A DNA stretch of 34,572 nt, taken from assembly GCA_947459185.1 (NCBI GenBank), contig CANHCU010000001.1:78463-113034 (forward strand). The letters are read 5' to 3'. The notes beneath the pieces were generated by a model, which was not told the DNA's origin, made no database searches, and worked only from the letters and a program-made list of their open reading frames with translations. The position numbers were made by a program, and so were the translations under genes. The DNA is from Planctomycetaceae bacterium (lineage in GTDB: Bacteria > Planctomycetota > Planctomycetia > Pirellulales > UBA1268). Positions 26,612-34,572 of this stretch are shown piece after piece (position 1 is the first letter of the stretch; every line of letters starts with the position of its first letter).

Positions 26612-29263
26612 ATGGGTTGCTCGAAACACTTCCGCCCGCGATGGCGGTCAGCTGGGCGGACTCCCTCACCGAGCCGCGTGGCCATTGCCATGGTCGTAGT
26701 GGCAACGGTGATGGTCGCGATCTGGGCGACGACGTTCCCAACGGCTGGGGCGTCCGAATCGGCTGCCCAGGCAGCGGCTCCGCTCGACTTCAACCGCGAC
26801 ATCCGGCCGATCCTCTCGGAGAACTGCCTTTATTGCCACGGCCAGGACGGCAACAAGCGGGAGGCGGACCTGCGGCTCGACGATCGTGAGGCGGCGATTT
26901 CTGCCGGCGCGATTGTGCCGGGCGATCCTGGCGCGAGCGTGCTTCTCGAACGCATCCATTCGACCGACGCCGATGTCGTCATGCCGCCGCCAAATTCCAA
27001 CCGACGGCTCTCCGTGGATCAAAAGAAACTCCTCGACCGCTGGATCAAGGAAGGGGCCGTCTACACGCCGCACTGGGCGTTCCTGCCGCCGGTGCGGCCG
27101 CAGCCACCCGAGCCGAAGCACGCAGCTTGGGCGAAGAGCGACATCGACCGGTTCGTGCTGGCGAAACTCGAGCAGGTCGGCCTGAAGCCCTCGCAGGAGG
27201 CTGACAGGGCCACGCTCATCCGCCGGCTCCACGCTGATCTCGTCGGCCTGCCGCCAACGCCCGAGGAGGTCGATGCCTTCGTGGCCGACCCCGACCCGCA
27301 GGCCTATGAAAAACTGGTCGACCACCTCCTCGCCAGCCCGCACTACGGCGAACGGATGGCGCTGTCGTGGCTCGACGCCGCCCGCTATGCCGATTCCAAC
27401 GGCTTCCAACAGGACGGCGACACCTGGCAGTGGATCTGGCGGGACTGGGTGGTGAAGGCCCTCAATGCCGACATGCCGTTTGACCGGTTTTCGACAGAAC
27501 AGTTGGCGGGCGATCTCCTGCCTCCTGCCGCCACCGAACAGGCCACTCTCGATCAGAAGATCGCCAGCGGCTTCAACCGCAACCATCTCTTAAACGGCGA
27601 GGGTGGTGCCATCGCCGAGGAGCAGCGGTTCAACAACCTCTTCGACCGGGTGGACACGACGAGCACCACCTGGCTCGGCCTCACGATGGCCTGCGCCCAG
27701 TGCCACGACCACAAATACGATCCGATGACGCAGGCCGACTACTATGCGCTCCTTGATGCCTTCAACCACGTCCCCGAATCGGGCGCGCCGACGCGATTCT
27801 CGGCGCGGATTCGCGTGGCGCCGCCGGTCATCGAACTCCCCACGGAGGAAAACAAAAAACAGCTCGCCGAACTTGAGGCCGCCACGAAGCAACTCGAGAG
27901 CGATGCCAAACCGGTGCTCAACGCCGCGTATGCGGCCTGGAAGGCGGGCCTCTTTGCCGACGGCGAACCGGCCGACGGCAATGACCTTGCACGCAGCCTG
28001 ACGCCGCTCTTGCGAAAGCCCGAGAAGGAACGCACCGAGGATGAAAAAAAGTCGATCGAGAACCAGCTCCGCAGTCACTTCGACTCCAAGGTGAAGGCGG
28101 GCATCGTCAAAGCTCTGCCCCAGGTCGTGAAGTACGAAGCCGCAAAGAAGGCCTTCGACGACTACAAGGGGGATCAGTTGCCGCGTGTGATGGTGATGAG
28201 CGACGACAAGCCGCGGCAGACGAAGATTCTCGACCGCGGCGACTACCTCTCCCCCAAGGGAGAGAAACTCACGTTTGCGCCGCCGGCATTTCTGCCGCCG
28301 CTACCGGATGGCGCTCCGGCCAACCGACTTGGCCTTACCCGCTGGCTCTTCCTGCCGGAGCATCCGCTGACCGCCCGCGTGCAGGTCAACCGAATGTGGC
28401 AGCACTTTTTCGGCACCGGGATCGTGAAGACCACCGAAGACATGGGGGTTCAGAGCGAGTATCCCGCCCACCTGCCGCTGCTCGACTGGCTGGCGGTGGA
28501 GTTCCGCGACCGGCAGTGGAGCCAGAAGCAGATGCACAGACTTCTGGTCACGAGCGCCACCTACCGGCAGGCGAGCAAGATCACCGCAGACCATCTGGCG
28601 AAGGATCCGGAGAACAGGCTCTTCGCACGGGCCAGCCGGTTTCGGATGCCGTCGATGGTGCTCCGCGACGTGGCGCTTTCCGCCAGCGGTCTTCTCGACC
28701 GGCGGCTTGGCGGTCAGCCCGTCTATCCCTATCAGCCGGACGAGATCTGGGAGGCGCTGGCGATCACGAAGGAACGAGACTTCACCTACCCGGCGTCGCA
28801 TAGCAGCGACCTCTACCGTCGCAGCCTCTACACCTTCTGGCGGCGGACGGTGAACCCGGCCAACATGTTTGACATGGCCAATCGGCAGACGTGCAGTGTG
28901 CGGGCCAGCCGCACCTGCACGCCGCTGCATGCCCTCACGACGCTGAACGACCCGACCTGGGTGGAGGCGTCCCGCGTGCTGGCCGAGAAGGCCATGAAAG
29001 CCGCTGCCAATACGGACGGACGGCTCGCGTTCGTCTTTCGCCGTGTGCTCTGCCGCCGGCCGACCGACTACGACATGACCGCGCTGCGGCGGATGCACGA
29101 GCGTCAACTGGCGGCCTACCGGACTGATGCCGAGGCGGCGAAGCAGCTCGTGAGCGTGGGCGAGAGCAGCCGAGATGACTCGCTCGACCTTGCCGAGCAT
29201 GCTGCCCTGAGCAGCGTCTGTCTGGGGATGTTCAACCTCGACGAGGCCCTGACGCGGGAATGA
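26612..29263 (+). CDS. Secreted PSCyt1/DUF1549/DUF1553 (PSD1) protein
   Basis: The 883-residue protein has a signal-like or anchor hydrophobic stretch (about residues 23-41), then a Planctomycete cytochrome C domain with haem motif CLYCH (Cys72, Cys75, His76) in the usual setting ENCLYCHG. A DUF1549 domain (about 140-350) with SWLDAARYADSNGFQQDG and CAQCHDHKYDP follows; the latter is a second CxxCH motif. After a Lys/Glu-rich segment the DUF1553 domain (about 590-860) follows, with LTARVQVNRMWQHFFG and the tail that reads through TLNDPTWVEASRVLAEKA. Such proteins are abundant in Planctomycetes and pair with DUF1501 proteins in polysaccharide or sulfatase loci; the biochemical role is unproven. 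AGGAAAA about 8 bases upstream supports ATG 26612. The DUF1501 gene follows 173 bases downstream. Confidence 0.93.
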   Translation: MGCSKHFRPRWRSAGRTPSPSRVAIAMVVVATVMVAIWATTFPTAGASESAAQAAAPLDFNRDIRPILSENCLYCHGQDGNKREADLRLDDREAAISAGAIVPGDPGASVLLERIHSTDADVVMPPPNSNRRLSVDQKKLLDRWIKEGAVYTPHWAFLPPVRPQPPEPKHAAWAKSDIDRFVLAKLEQVGLKPSQEADRATLIRRLHADLVGLPPTPEEVDAFVADPDPQAYEKLVDHLLASPHYGERMALSWLDAARYADSNGFQQDGDTWQWIWRDWVVKALNADMPFDRFSTEQLAGDLLPPAATEQATLDQKIASGFNRNHLLNGEGGAIAEEQRFNNLFDRVDTTSTTWLGLTMACAQCHDHKYDPMTQADYYALLDAFNHVPESGAPTRFSARIRVAPPVIELPTEENKKQLAELEAATKQLESDAKPVLNAAYAAWKAGLFADGEPADGNDLARSLTPLLRKPEKERTEDEKKSIENQLRSHFDSKVKAGIVKALPQVVKYEAAKKAFDDYKGDQLPRVMVMSDDKPRQTKILDRGDYLSPKGEKLTFAPPAFLPPLPDGAPANRLGLTRWLFLPEHPLTARVQVNRMWQHFFGTGIVKTTEDMGVQSEYPAHLPLLDWLAVEFRDRQWSQKQMHRLLVTSATYRQASKITADHLAKDPENRLFARASRFRMPSMVLRDVALSASGLLDRRLGGQPVYPYQPDEIWEALAITKERDFTYPASHSSDLYRRSLYTFWRRTVNPANMFDMANRQTCSVRASRTCTPLHALTTLNDPTWVEASRVLAEKAMKAAANTDGRLAFVFRRVLCRRPTDYDMTALRRMHERQLAAYRTDAEAAKQLVSVGESSRDDSLDLAEHAALSSVCLGMFNLDEALTRE

Positions 29264-29316
29264 CGATTCGCCACGCCATCATCAGCATCCCGGCGCTGAC
29301 GCTGAGGGCTTTTATC

Positions 29317-29415
29317 GGCATACAAGCCCCCGGCGCGAGCCGGGGGATCGGCATACAAGCCCCCGGCGCGAGCCGGGGGATCGGCATACAAGCCCCCGGC
29401 GCGAGCCGGGGGATC
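29317..29415. repeat. Three identical 33-bp tandem units, each a GNRA-type hairpin
   Basis: Three perfect 33-base copies start at 29317, 29350 and 29383. Each contains CCCCCGGC, the tetraloop GCGA, then GCCGGGGG, an 8-bp perfect stem closed by a GNRA loop. Just upstream, 29292-29312 (CGGCGCTGACGCTGAGGGCTT) looks like a fragment of another repeat family. The array fills most of the 173 bases between the DUF1553 and DUF1501 genes, and ends 21 bases before the DUF1501 start. It is not a CRISPR, as there are no spacers. Confidence 0.95.
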
Positions 29416-29436
29416 AATCAAAGAGGCCCGTGACCC

Positions 29437-30903
29437 ATGGCCGACCTGCACCCCGAAAACATCCAGCGTTTCACCCGCCGTCGCCTCTTCGGCTCGGCCG
29501 GCCTGGGCATCGGCTCGGTCGCGCTGGCGTCGCTGCTCAACCGCGACGCACCGGCAGCGAGCGGCGCGGCCGAAGCCCGCGGCACGCCCGGTCTGCCGGG
29601 GCTTCCCCATCACCCTCCCACGGCGAAACGGGTGGTCATGCTCTGGCAGGGAGGCGGGCCGTCGCATGTCGATCTCTTCGATCCCAAGCCTGCGCTCATC
29701 AGTCGCGGTGGCGAGGACATCCCCGAGAGCGTCCGCGGCAGCACGCGGCTCTCGACGATGTCGAGCGGGTATGCCAAGTGGCCGGTCGTCGCTCCGATCA
29801 AGGGCTTCAGAAAATATGGCAAGGCGGGCATCGAGATGAGCGAGATGCTGCCGGGCATCGGCAGCATCGCCGATGAGATCTGTCTCGTGCGGAGCATGCA
29901 TACCGAGGCGGTGAACCATGCGCCGGGCGTGACGTTTTTTATGACCGGCGGGCAGGTGCCGGGCCGGCCGAGCATGGGCGCGTGGATGAGCTACGGCCTC
30001 GGCTGCGACACCGAAGAACTGCCGGCCTTCGTGGTGATGACCTCGTCCGACAAGGAGAAGAGCTGTGGCCAGCTCTTCTTCGATCACTACTGGGGCAGCG
30101 GCTTCCTGCCGAGCCGGTTCCAGGGCGTGCGGTTTCGCAATACGGGCGATCCGGTGCCGTATCTGGCGAACCCTGCCGGCGTGAGCCGTGAGTCGCGGCG
30201 AGCGCTGCTCGACGACATCGCCGCCATGAACGCCGCCCATCTGGCTGACTACGGCGACCCGGAGATCGACACGCGGATCGCGCAGTATGAGATGGCCTAC
30301 CGGATGCAGGCGAGCGTGCCCGACCTCGTCGATTTTTCAGACGAGCCCAAGCACGTGCTCGACCGCTACGGAGCCGACGTGCACGTGAAGGGGAGCTTTG
30401 CCTACAACTGCCTGATTGCGCGGCGGTTGCTCGAACGGGGCACGCGATTTGTGCAGTTGATGCACGCCGGCTGGGACCAGCACGGCAACCTCTTCACGCA
30501 GCTTGAAACGCAGTGCCGTGACACGGAGGGCCCGTCGGCGGCGCTCGTGAAGGACCTCAAGGAGCGCGGCCTGCTCTCCGACACGTTGGTCGCCTGGGGA
30601 GGCGAATTCGGGCGGACACCCTTCGGCCAGGGCGATCCGGCCAATCCCAAGGGCCGCGATCACTTCGGCAAGGCCTATTCGTGGTGGCTCGCGGGGGGAG
30701 GCGTCAAGGCAGGGCATGTCTATGGCTCGACCGACGACTACGCCTGGAACATCACGTCCGACCCTGTGCATATCCACGACATGCAGGCCACGATCATGCA
30801 CATGGTGGGCATCGACCACACCAAGCTGACGTTCCGCTACCAGGGCCGCCAGTTCAGGCTCACCGACGTGCATGGGCACGTCGTGAAGGGCATGCTGGCG
30901 TAG
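29437..30903 (+). CDS. TAT-exported DUF1501 protein (alkaline-phosphatase/sulfatase-like)
   Basis: The 488-residue protein starts with a twin-arginine signal (FTRRRLFGSAGLGIGSVALA), so it should be folded before export. The mature part follows the DUF1501 pattern: MLWQGGGPSHVDLFDPKP at the start of the domain, VRSMHTEAVNHAPGV, RYGADVHVKGSFAYNCLIARRL, HAGWDQHGN, and the late WGGEFGRTPFGQG and KGRDHFG. DUF1501 belongs to the alkaline-phosphatase-like superfamily, but I do not see the usual sulfatase Cys/Ser motif (CxPSR), so enzyme activity is uncertain. It is almost always found with DUF1553 proteins in Planctomycetes. The three-hairpin array lies just upstream and may set the level of its mRNA. 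Confidence 0.93.
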   Translation: MADLHPENIQRFTRRRLFGSAGLGIGSVALASLLNRDAPAASGAAEARGTPGLPGLPHHPPTAKRVVMLWQGGGPSHVDLFDPKPALISRGGEDIPESVRGSTRLSTMSSGYAKWPVVAPIKGFRKYGKAGIEMSEMLPGIGSIADEICLVRSMHTEAVNHAPGVTFFMTGGQVPGRPSMGAWMSYGLGCDTEELPAFVVMTSSDKEKSCGQLFFDHYWGSGFLPSRFQGVRFRNTGDPVPYLANPAGVSRESRRALLDDIAAMNAAHLADYGDPEIDTRIAQYEMAYRMQASVPDLVDFSDEPKHVLDRYGADVHVKGSFAYNCLIARRLLERGTRFVQLMHAGWDQHGNLFTQLETQCRDTEGPSAALVKDLKERGLLSDTLVAWGGEFGRTPFGQGDPANPKGRDHFGKAYSWWLAGGGVKAGHVYGSTDDYAWNITSDPVHIHDMQATIMHMVGIDHTKLTFRYQGRQFRLTDVHGHVVKGMLA

Positions 30904-30930
30904 CGTGCCGGTGTCATCCAAGCCCGCTCT

Positions 30931-31022
30931 CCATCCAAGCCCGCAGCGCAAGCAAGGGAATGCGTGCGGCGTAACGGGAATGTCACGCGGATTCCTCTCG
31001 CTCGCGCTTCGGGCTTGCATGG
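30931..31022. repeat. Intergenic hairpin repeat, CAAGCCCG family, copy 2
   Basis: The left arm begins CCATCCAAGCCCGCAGCG, identical to copy 1 at 14663 over these bases, and the right arm ends TTCGGGCTTGCATGG. Arms of about 35 bases pair imperfectly around a variable loop. A partial extra copy of the left tip (CATCCAAGCCCGC, 30915-30927) precedes it. It lies between the DUF1501 and membrane-protein genes. Confidence 0.88.
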
Positions 31023-31046
31023 GAACCGTCTACACTTCCGGTATCC

Positions 31047-31925
31047 ATGCAAACGCCTCGTTCACCAGACTGGTTTCGCGATCGCCGCGCGAGGCCGCTG
31101 GCCGTGATCGGCCTTCTGCTCGTCGTCAGTGGACTGGCCCACCTCGTCGTCTGGGCCGTGCTCGGCGGGCCGTGGGAGGGGCCAATCACCTGGCGGAAGC
31201 CGATCTTGTTTGGCATTTCGGGTGGACTGACAAGCCTGTCGCTGGGATGGGCCTGGTCGAAACTGCCGTGGCGGCGGGGCGATTGCTGGCTGGCCGCCAC
31301 CGTTGCGTGGGCCCTGCTCGTGGAGGTGGCGGCCATCGACCTGCAGTGCTGGCGGGGCGTGGCCAGCCACTTCAACCGCGGAACACCATTCGACTCGTGG
31401 CTCTACGACGCGCTGGGCCTGCTCATCCTCTGGGTGACGCTCATCGCCATCGACCTCATGATTCGATTCTTCCGGCAGCGCACTGACCTCGCTCCCGACA
31501 TGCTGCTAGCCGCCCGGGCGGGGCTCGTGCTGCTCGTGATCTCGTGTGGGCTTGGCATCTGGGTGAGCGTGCATGGCGACATGCGGATGGCGGCTGGGCT
31601 CGAGCCGGAGAAGTATGGTGCCGCCGGCGTGCCGAAATTTCCCCATGGCGCGGTGATTCATGCCTTGCAGTGGCTGCCCGTGCTCGCGTGGGGGGCGCGA
31701 TGGGCTGGCATCACCGAACGCCGGCGCGTCTGGCTGGTGGCGGCGGCCACCGTCGGCACGACAGTCGTCGGCTGCTTTGCCCTCATTCAGACACTCGCGG
31801 GCCGGTCGCGGTTCGACGTCACGCCGGTCAGCGGCGTCCTGCTTGCCGCCGGCGTGATCTGTCTTGTCGTGCCGGCGATCGTGGTCGCTGCCGCGGTCGG
31901 AAGCCGCGTGACGTCGCCGAGGTGA
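31047..31925 (+). CDS. Polytopic membrane protein of unknown function
   Basis: The 292-residue protein has about eight hydrophobic segments (roughly residues 18-40, 49-69, 80-99, 120-141, 151-174, 202-220, 228-251 and 258-286). A conserved-looking polar core links the second to fourth helices: PITWRKPILFG, then DLQCWRGVASHFNRGTPFDSW. The charged and His residues (RGVASHFN) could be functional, but I recognise no named family. A second His-containing segment reads KFPHGAVIHALQWLP. It follows the hairpin repeat by 24 bases, and the ATG has no strong ribosome-binding site. It precedes the FAD oxidoreductase on the same strand by 127 bases; no functional link is clear. Confidence 0.75.
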   Translation: MQTPRSPDWFRDRRARPLAVIGLLLVVSGLAHLVVWAVLGGPWEGPITWRKPILFGISGGLTSLSLGWAWSKLPWRRGDCWLAATVAWALLVEVAAIDLQCWRGVASHFNRGTPFDSWLYDALGLLILWVTLIAIDLMIRFFRQRTDLAPDMLLAARAGLVLLVISCGLGIWVSVHGDMRMAAGLEPEKYGAAGVPKFPHGAVIHALQWLPVLAWGARWAGITERRRVWLVAAATVGTTVVGCFALIQTLAGRSRFDVTPVSGVLLAAGVICLVVPAIVVAAAVGSRVTSPR

Positions 31926-32052
31926 TCGCTATCGATGGCGTTTGCCCCGGTGCCCGTGTCTCTGACTTCCGTGTCTGCAGGGTGTTGACCGTTTGCGGAG
32001 GGGCGTCGGCCTTGCGCACAATGAAGCCGCACCTTCAGGAGACCATCGGACC

Positions 32053-33945
32053 ATGCCTCCGCACCACGTGGCCCTCTCAGTTCGCGGATCGGTCTCTTAT
32101 CCGTGCCTGGTTGCGATCGCATCGTTTCTTGCCTGCTGCAGCGGGCTCCGTGCCGACGCGGCCACGGTGCTCGTGGAGGCCGAGAGCTTCGACAATCACG
32201 GTGGCTGGACCCTCGACACGCAGTTCATCGAACAGATGGGCTCGCCCTACCTGCTCGCTCACGGCCTGGGCAAGCCTGTGGCGGATGCGACGACAAAGGT
32301 CTCCGTTCCCGCGGCCGGCGACTACCGGGTCTTCGTCCGCACGAAAGACTGGGTGGCGCGGTGGAACGCCCCTGGCACGCCCGGCAGGTTTCAGGTGGTC
32401 GTGAATGGCAAGCCGCTGGCTACGCCATTCGGCACGCAGGGGGCGGAGTGGGGCTGGCAGGATGGCGGCACCGTGTCGCTGCCGGCCGGCGAGGCGACCG
32501 TTGGCCTGCGGGATCTCACCGGCTTCGATGGCCGCTGCGACTGCATCGCGCTGACCACCGACAAGACGCCGCCGCCCAACGACTCGGGCGTTCTGACCGC
32601 CTGGCGGCGGACGGCGCTTGGTCTGGAAAAGTCGGGCCTGCCGGCGGAGCCTGAGACCAAGGGGCCCTACGATCTGGTCGTGATCGGCGGCGGCTATTCG
32701 GGCATGGGCGCCGCGCTTTCTGCAGCACGCATGGGGCTGAAGGTCGCGCTCGTGCAGGATCGCCCGGTGCTCGGTGGCAATGGGTCGAGTGAGATCCGTG
32801 TTTGGGCGATGGGGCTGATCCGTCGTGGCAAGTATCCGCGGATCGGTGAGATCATCGAGGAGTTTTGCGACCACGCCAAAAAAAGCCCCGGCACGTACGA
32901 GGAGTTTGGCGACGCCAAGAAGGAGCAGATTGTCCGCGCGGAGCCGAATATTGATCTCTTTCTCAACACGCATGCCTTCGCCGTGAAACGCGATGGCACG
33001 CGGATCGGGAGCGTCACAGCCATCGACACTCGGACGAGCCGCGAACTGCGGTTCACCGGTCGCTTCTTCTGCGACGCCACCGGCCACGCCACGATCGGCC
33101 ACCTGGCCGGCGCGGAAACCGTGATGGAGGAGAAGGGCCGGATGGGGATGAGCAACATGTGGGCATGGGACGAGGCCGACGGACCGCAGACGTTTCCCGA
33201 AACGCCGTGGGCGCTGTCGCTCACGATGGCGGATTTTCCCTACCCCCGCGACCACCACGGCCAGTGGTTCTGGGAGAGCGGCTTCGACAAGGATCCGCTC
33301 GGCGACGCCGAGGGCATCCGCGACTGGAACCTCCGGGCGGTCTACGGGGCTTTCAACGCGATGAAAAATGGCGACGGCGCCGACAAGCACGCGAACGCCA
33401 TTCTCAGCTGGGTAGCCGCCATCGGCGGCCCGCGGGAGAGCCGCCGGATCCTCGGCGACGTCGTGCTCACGCAGGACGACATCGTAGGGAAGAAGGAGTT
33501 TTCCGACGGCTGCGTGCCCTCGACCTGGTCGATCGACCTGCATTACCCGAAGAAGGAATTCGCGGAGAAGTTCCCCGACAACCCGTTCATCTCGATCGCC
33601 GTCCACGACAACCGGGTCGACCGCACCTACGGCTATCCGGTTCCCTACCGCTGCTTCTATTCGAAAGACGTGGAGAATCTCTTCATGGCCGGCCGCTGCA
33701 TCTCGGTCGATCACCAGGCGCTCGGCACGGTGCGCGTGATGAAGACCTGCGGGATGATGGGAGAGGTGGTGGGCAAGGCGGCGAGCGTGGCGATCAAGCA
33801 CGGCACCGATCAGCGTGGCGTGTATGAACAGCACTGGGGCGAGATGGACGAGCTTTTGAAGCTGCCCGGCAAGGCCCGCCGCGCGAGTCCTTCGGCGCCG
33901 ATTGAGATTCCTGCCGATGCCCTGCCGCTGGCTCCAGCGGGCTGA
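32053..33945 (+). CDS. Exported FAD-dependent oxidoreductase with N-terminal beta-sandwich-like region
   Basis: The 630-residue protein starts at ATG 32053, with AGGAG 11 bases upstream; 20 upstream codons to 31993 are open but unlikely. A signal peptide (SYPCLVAIASFLACCSGLRADA) suggests export or lipoprotein-like anchoring. Residues about 36-170 (VLVEAESFDNHGGWTLDTQF, GDYRVFVRTKDW) resemble a carbohydrate-binding-like beta-sandwich. Residues about 205-600 are an FAD-dependent oxidoreductase of the FAD_oxidored type, with VVIGGGYSGMGAALSAARMG, GGNGSSEIR, FFCDATGHATIGHLAGAE and the closing NLFMAGRCISVDHQALGTVRVM. Such proteins recur in planctomycete polysaccharide loci with unknown substrates. 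Fusion of a sugar-binding-like domain suggests a glycan substrate (inference). Confidence 0.85.
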   Translation: MPPHHVALSVRGSVSYPCLVAIASFLACCSGLRADAATVLVEAESFDNHGGWTLDTQFIEQMGSPYLLAHGLGKPVADATTKVSVPAAGDYRVFVRTKDWVARWNAPGTPGRFQVVVNGKPLATPFGTQGAEWGWQDGGTVSLPAGEATVGLRDLTGFDGRCDCIALTTDKTPPPNDSGVLTAWRRTALGLEKSGLPAEPETKGPYDLVVIGGGYSGMGAALSAARMGLKVALVQDRPVLGGNGSSEIRVWAMGLIRRGKYPRIGEIIEEFCDHAKKSPGTYEEFGDAKKEQIVRAEPNIDLFLNTHAFAVKRDGTRIGSVTAIDTRTSRELRFTGRFFCDATGHATIGHLAGAETVMEEKGRMGMSNMWAWDEADGPQTFPETPWALSLTMADFPYPRDHHGQWFWESGFDKDPLGDAEGIRDWNLRAVYGAFNAMKNGDGADKHANAILSWVAAIGGPRESRRILGDVVLTQDDIVGKKEFSDGCVPSTWSIDLHYPKKEFAEKFPDNPFISIAVHDNRVDRTYGYPVPYRCFYSKDVENLFMAGRCISVDHQALGTVRVMKTCGMMGEVVGKAASVAIKHGTDQRGVYEQHWGEMDELLKLPGKARRASPSAPIEIPADALPLAPAG

Positions 33946-33958
33946 TTACACTGCAGCC

Positions 33959-34572
33959 ATGAATCCGTGGCTCAGTGTCCAGCATGTTCCTTCGTGGCCC
34001 GTGCCATGGATTGCCCACGCGGCCCGCGTGGCTGTCGTGGCGGCGATCGCATGGCTCGTCCACGCGGAGCATGTGCGCTACGTCGGTCGGCAGTCGGCCG
34101 CTGATCTGGCCGGCCTGCCCGTGTCGCGGCTGCAGAAGCATCTACCGGAGGCGGCGGCGATCGGCGGACCGGCGAACACCGTGGCTGGTGGCCGCGACAT
34201 TCTCGACGCCGTGGGCGAGCGTGTCGGCACGATGCTCCGCACGTCGCCGGCGGGTGATGCCGCGATCGGCTTCTCGGGGCCGACCGACCTGCTCGTCGTC
34301 TGCGACCGCGACCTTCACGTGGCCGGCATGGAGGTGCTCTCCAGCCGCGACACGCGGGACCACGTGCATGCGGTCGAGCGAGACGCCACCTTCTGGCAGT
34401 CGTTCCGCGGACAATCGCTCGACGAACTGGCCGGTCTGAAGGTGGACAAGGCCCACGCGGTGGCGGGTGCCACGCTCACGAGCCTGGCGATTCAGGAGGC
34501 CCTCGTGCGGCGGCTCAGCGGCTCGGCGGCGGCCAGCCGGTTTGCGGATGTGCCCGGGCTTGCGGACCTGCA
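33959..34572 (+). CDS. FMN-binding-domain protein, NosR/RnfG-like (cut by right edge)
   Basis: The frame from ATG 33959 remains open to the window end (204 residues visible). An N-terminal membrane segment (about residues 19-35, HAARVAVVAAIAWLVHA) is followed by an extracytoplasmic FMN-binding domain. The domain has GFSGPTDLLVVCDRDLHVAGMEVL and ends in VAGATLTSLAIQEAL. The GATLTS motif is the flavinylation-type S/TGATxTS seen in NqrC, RnfG and NosR, where FMN attaches covalently to the last Thr-Ser region. NosR-type proteins continue with membrane helices and 4Fe-4S centres, which would lie outside the window. It starts 14 bases after the oxidoreductase stop, so it may receive or deliver electrons for that enzyme. 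The family call is good; the full architecture is unseen. Confidence 0.82.
   Translation, partial: MNPWLSVQHVPSWPVPWIAHAARVAVVAAIAWLVHAEHVRYVGRQSAADLAGLPVSRLQKHLPEAAAIGGPANTVAGGRDILDAVGERVGTMLRTSPAGDAAIGFSGPTDLLVVCDRDLHVAGMEVLSSRDTRDHVHAVERDATFWQSFRGQSLDELAGLKVDKAHAVAGATLTSLAIQEALVRRLSGSAAASRFADVPGLADL

Noticed and set aside
29317-29415. Possible CRISPR array
   Set aside because: Three contiguous 33-bp units without spacers and no cas gene nearby.

Overview
The window is high-GC DNA that looks like a chromosomal segment of a planctomycete, probably from the Pirellulales. The lineage is inferred from gene content: a large secreted protein with a CxxCH haem motif and the DUF1549/DUF1553 (PSCyt1/PSD1) layout, a twin-arginine DUF1501 protein, an exported PQQ-type propeller, an exported FAD oxidoreductase with an N-terminal beta-sandwich-like region, a very large BamA, and hairpin repeats between genes. 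I saw no rRNA, tRNA, CRISPR array, phage gene or transposase. Most genes are housekeeping or envelope genes with similar base composition.

Layout. 1-2723 (+): the 3' part of a beta-CASP metallo-hydrolase, a LOG-family protein carrying a 30-bp in-frame minisatellite, and an SDR-fold protein that has lost its catalytic Tyr and Lys. 2738-10209 (-): a PhoB/PhoR-like two-component pair, a 1184-residue SNF2 helicase, and hemE. 10230-10320: a long hairpin repeat between the divergent haem genes. 10362-14514 (+): a tight three-gene unit, hemX-like / hemA / zwf, with 4-base overlaps. The zwf product carries a C-terminal cyclic-nucleotide-binding domain. 14786-18780 (-): an exported alpha/alpha-barrel repeat protein, an unknown protein, rpiB, and a fusion of a degenerate Sua5/YrdC domain with a YwlE-type low-molecular-weight phosphatase. 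19065-23283 (+): BamA with a Pro/Met/Gln-rich insert, then a GT9 glycosyltransferase. 23325-24671 (-): a HI0933/YhiN flavoprotein. 24748-34572 (+): PQQ-like propeller, DUF1549/DUF1553 protein, DUF1501 protein, a polytopic membrane protein, the FAD oxidoreductase, and the start of an FMN-binding (NosR/RnfG-like) protein cut by the right edge.

How the genes fit together. HemX-like, HemA and HemE belong to the early tetrapyrrole pathway. The zwf gene is coupled to hemA and would make NADPH, the HemA reductant; its cNMP-type domain suggests direct ligand control. The Sua5-phosphatase fusion and rpiB reproduce, partly as one polypeptide, the Bacillus ywlC-ywlE-ywlF neighbourhood. BamA and GT9 serve the outer envelope, and the 24.7-34 kb block is an export-rich set typical of planctomycetes.

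The strongest points for follow-up are the G6PD-cNMP fusion, the Sua5(degenerate)-YwlE fusion, the SDR pseudoenzyme, the BamA repeat insert, and at least three families of hairpin repeats placed at gene ends. None of these is proven to be a new system; all come from reading the sequence without database searches.
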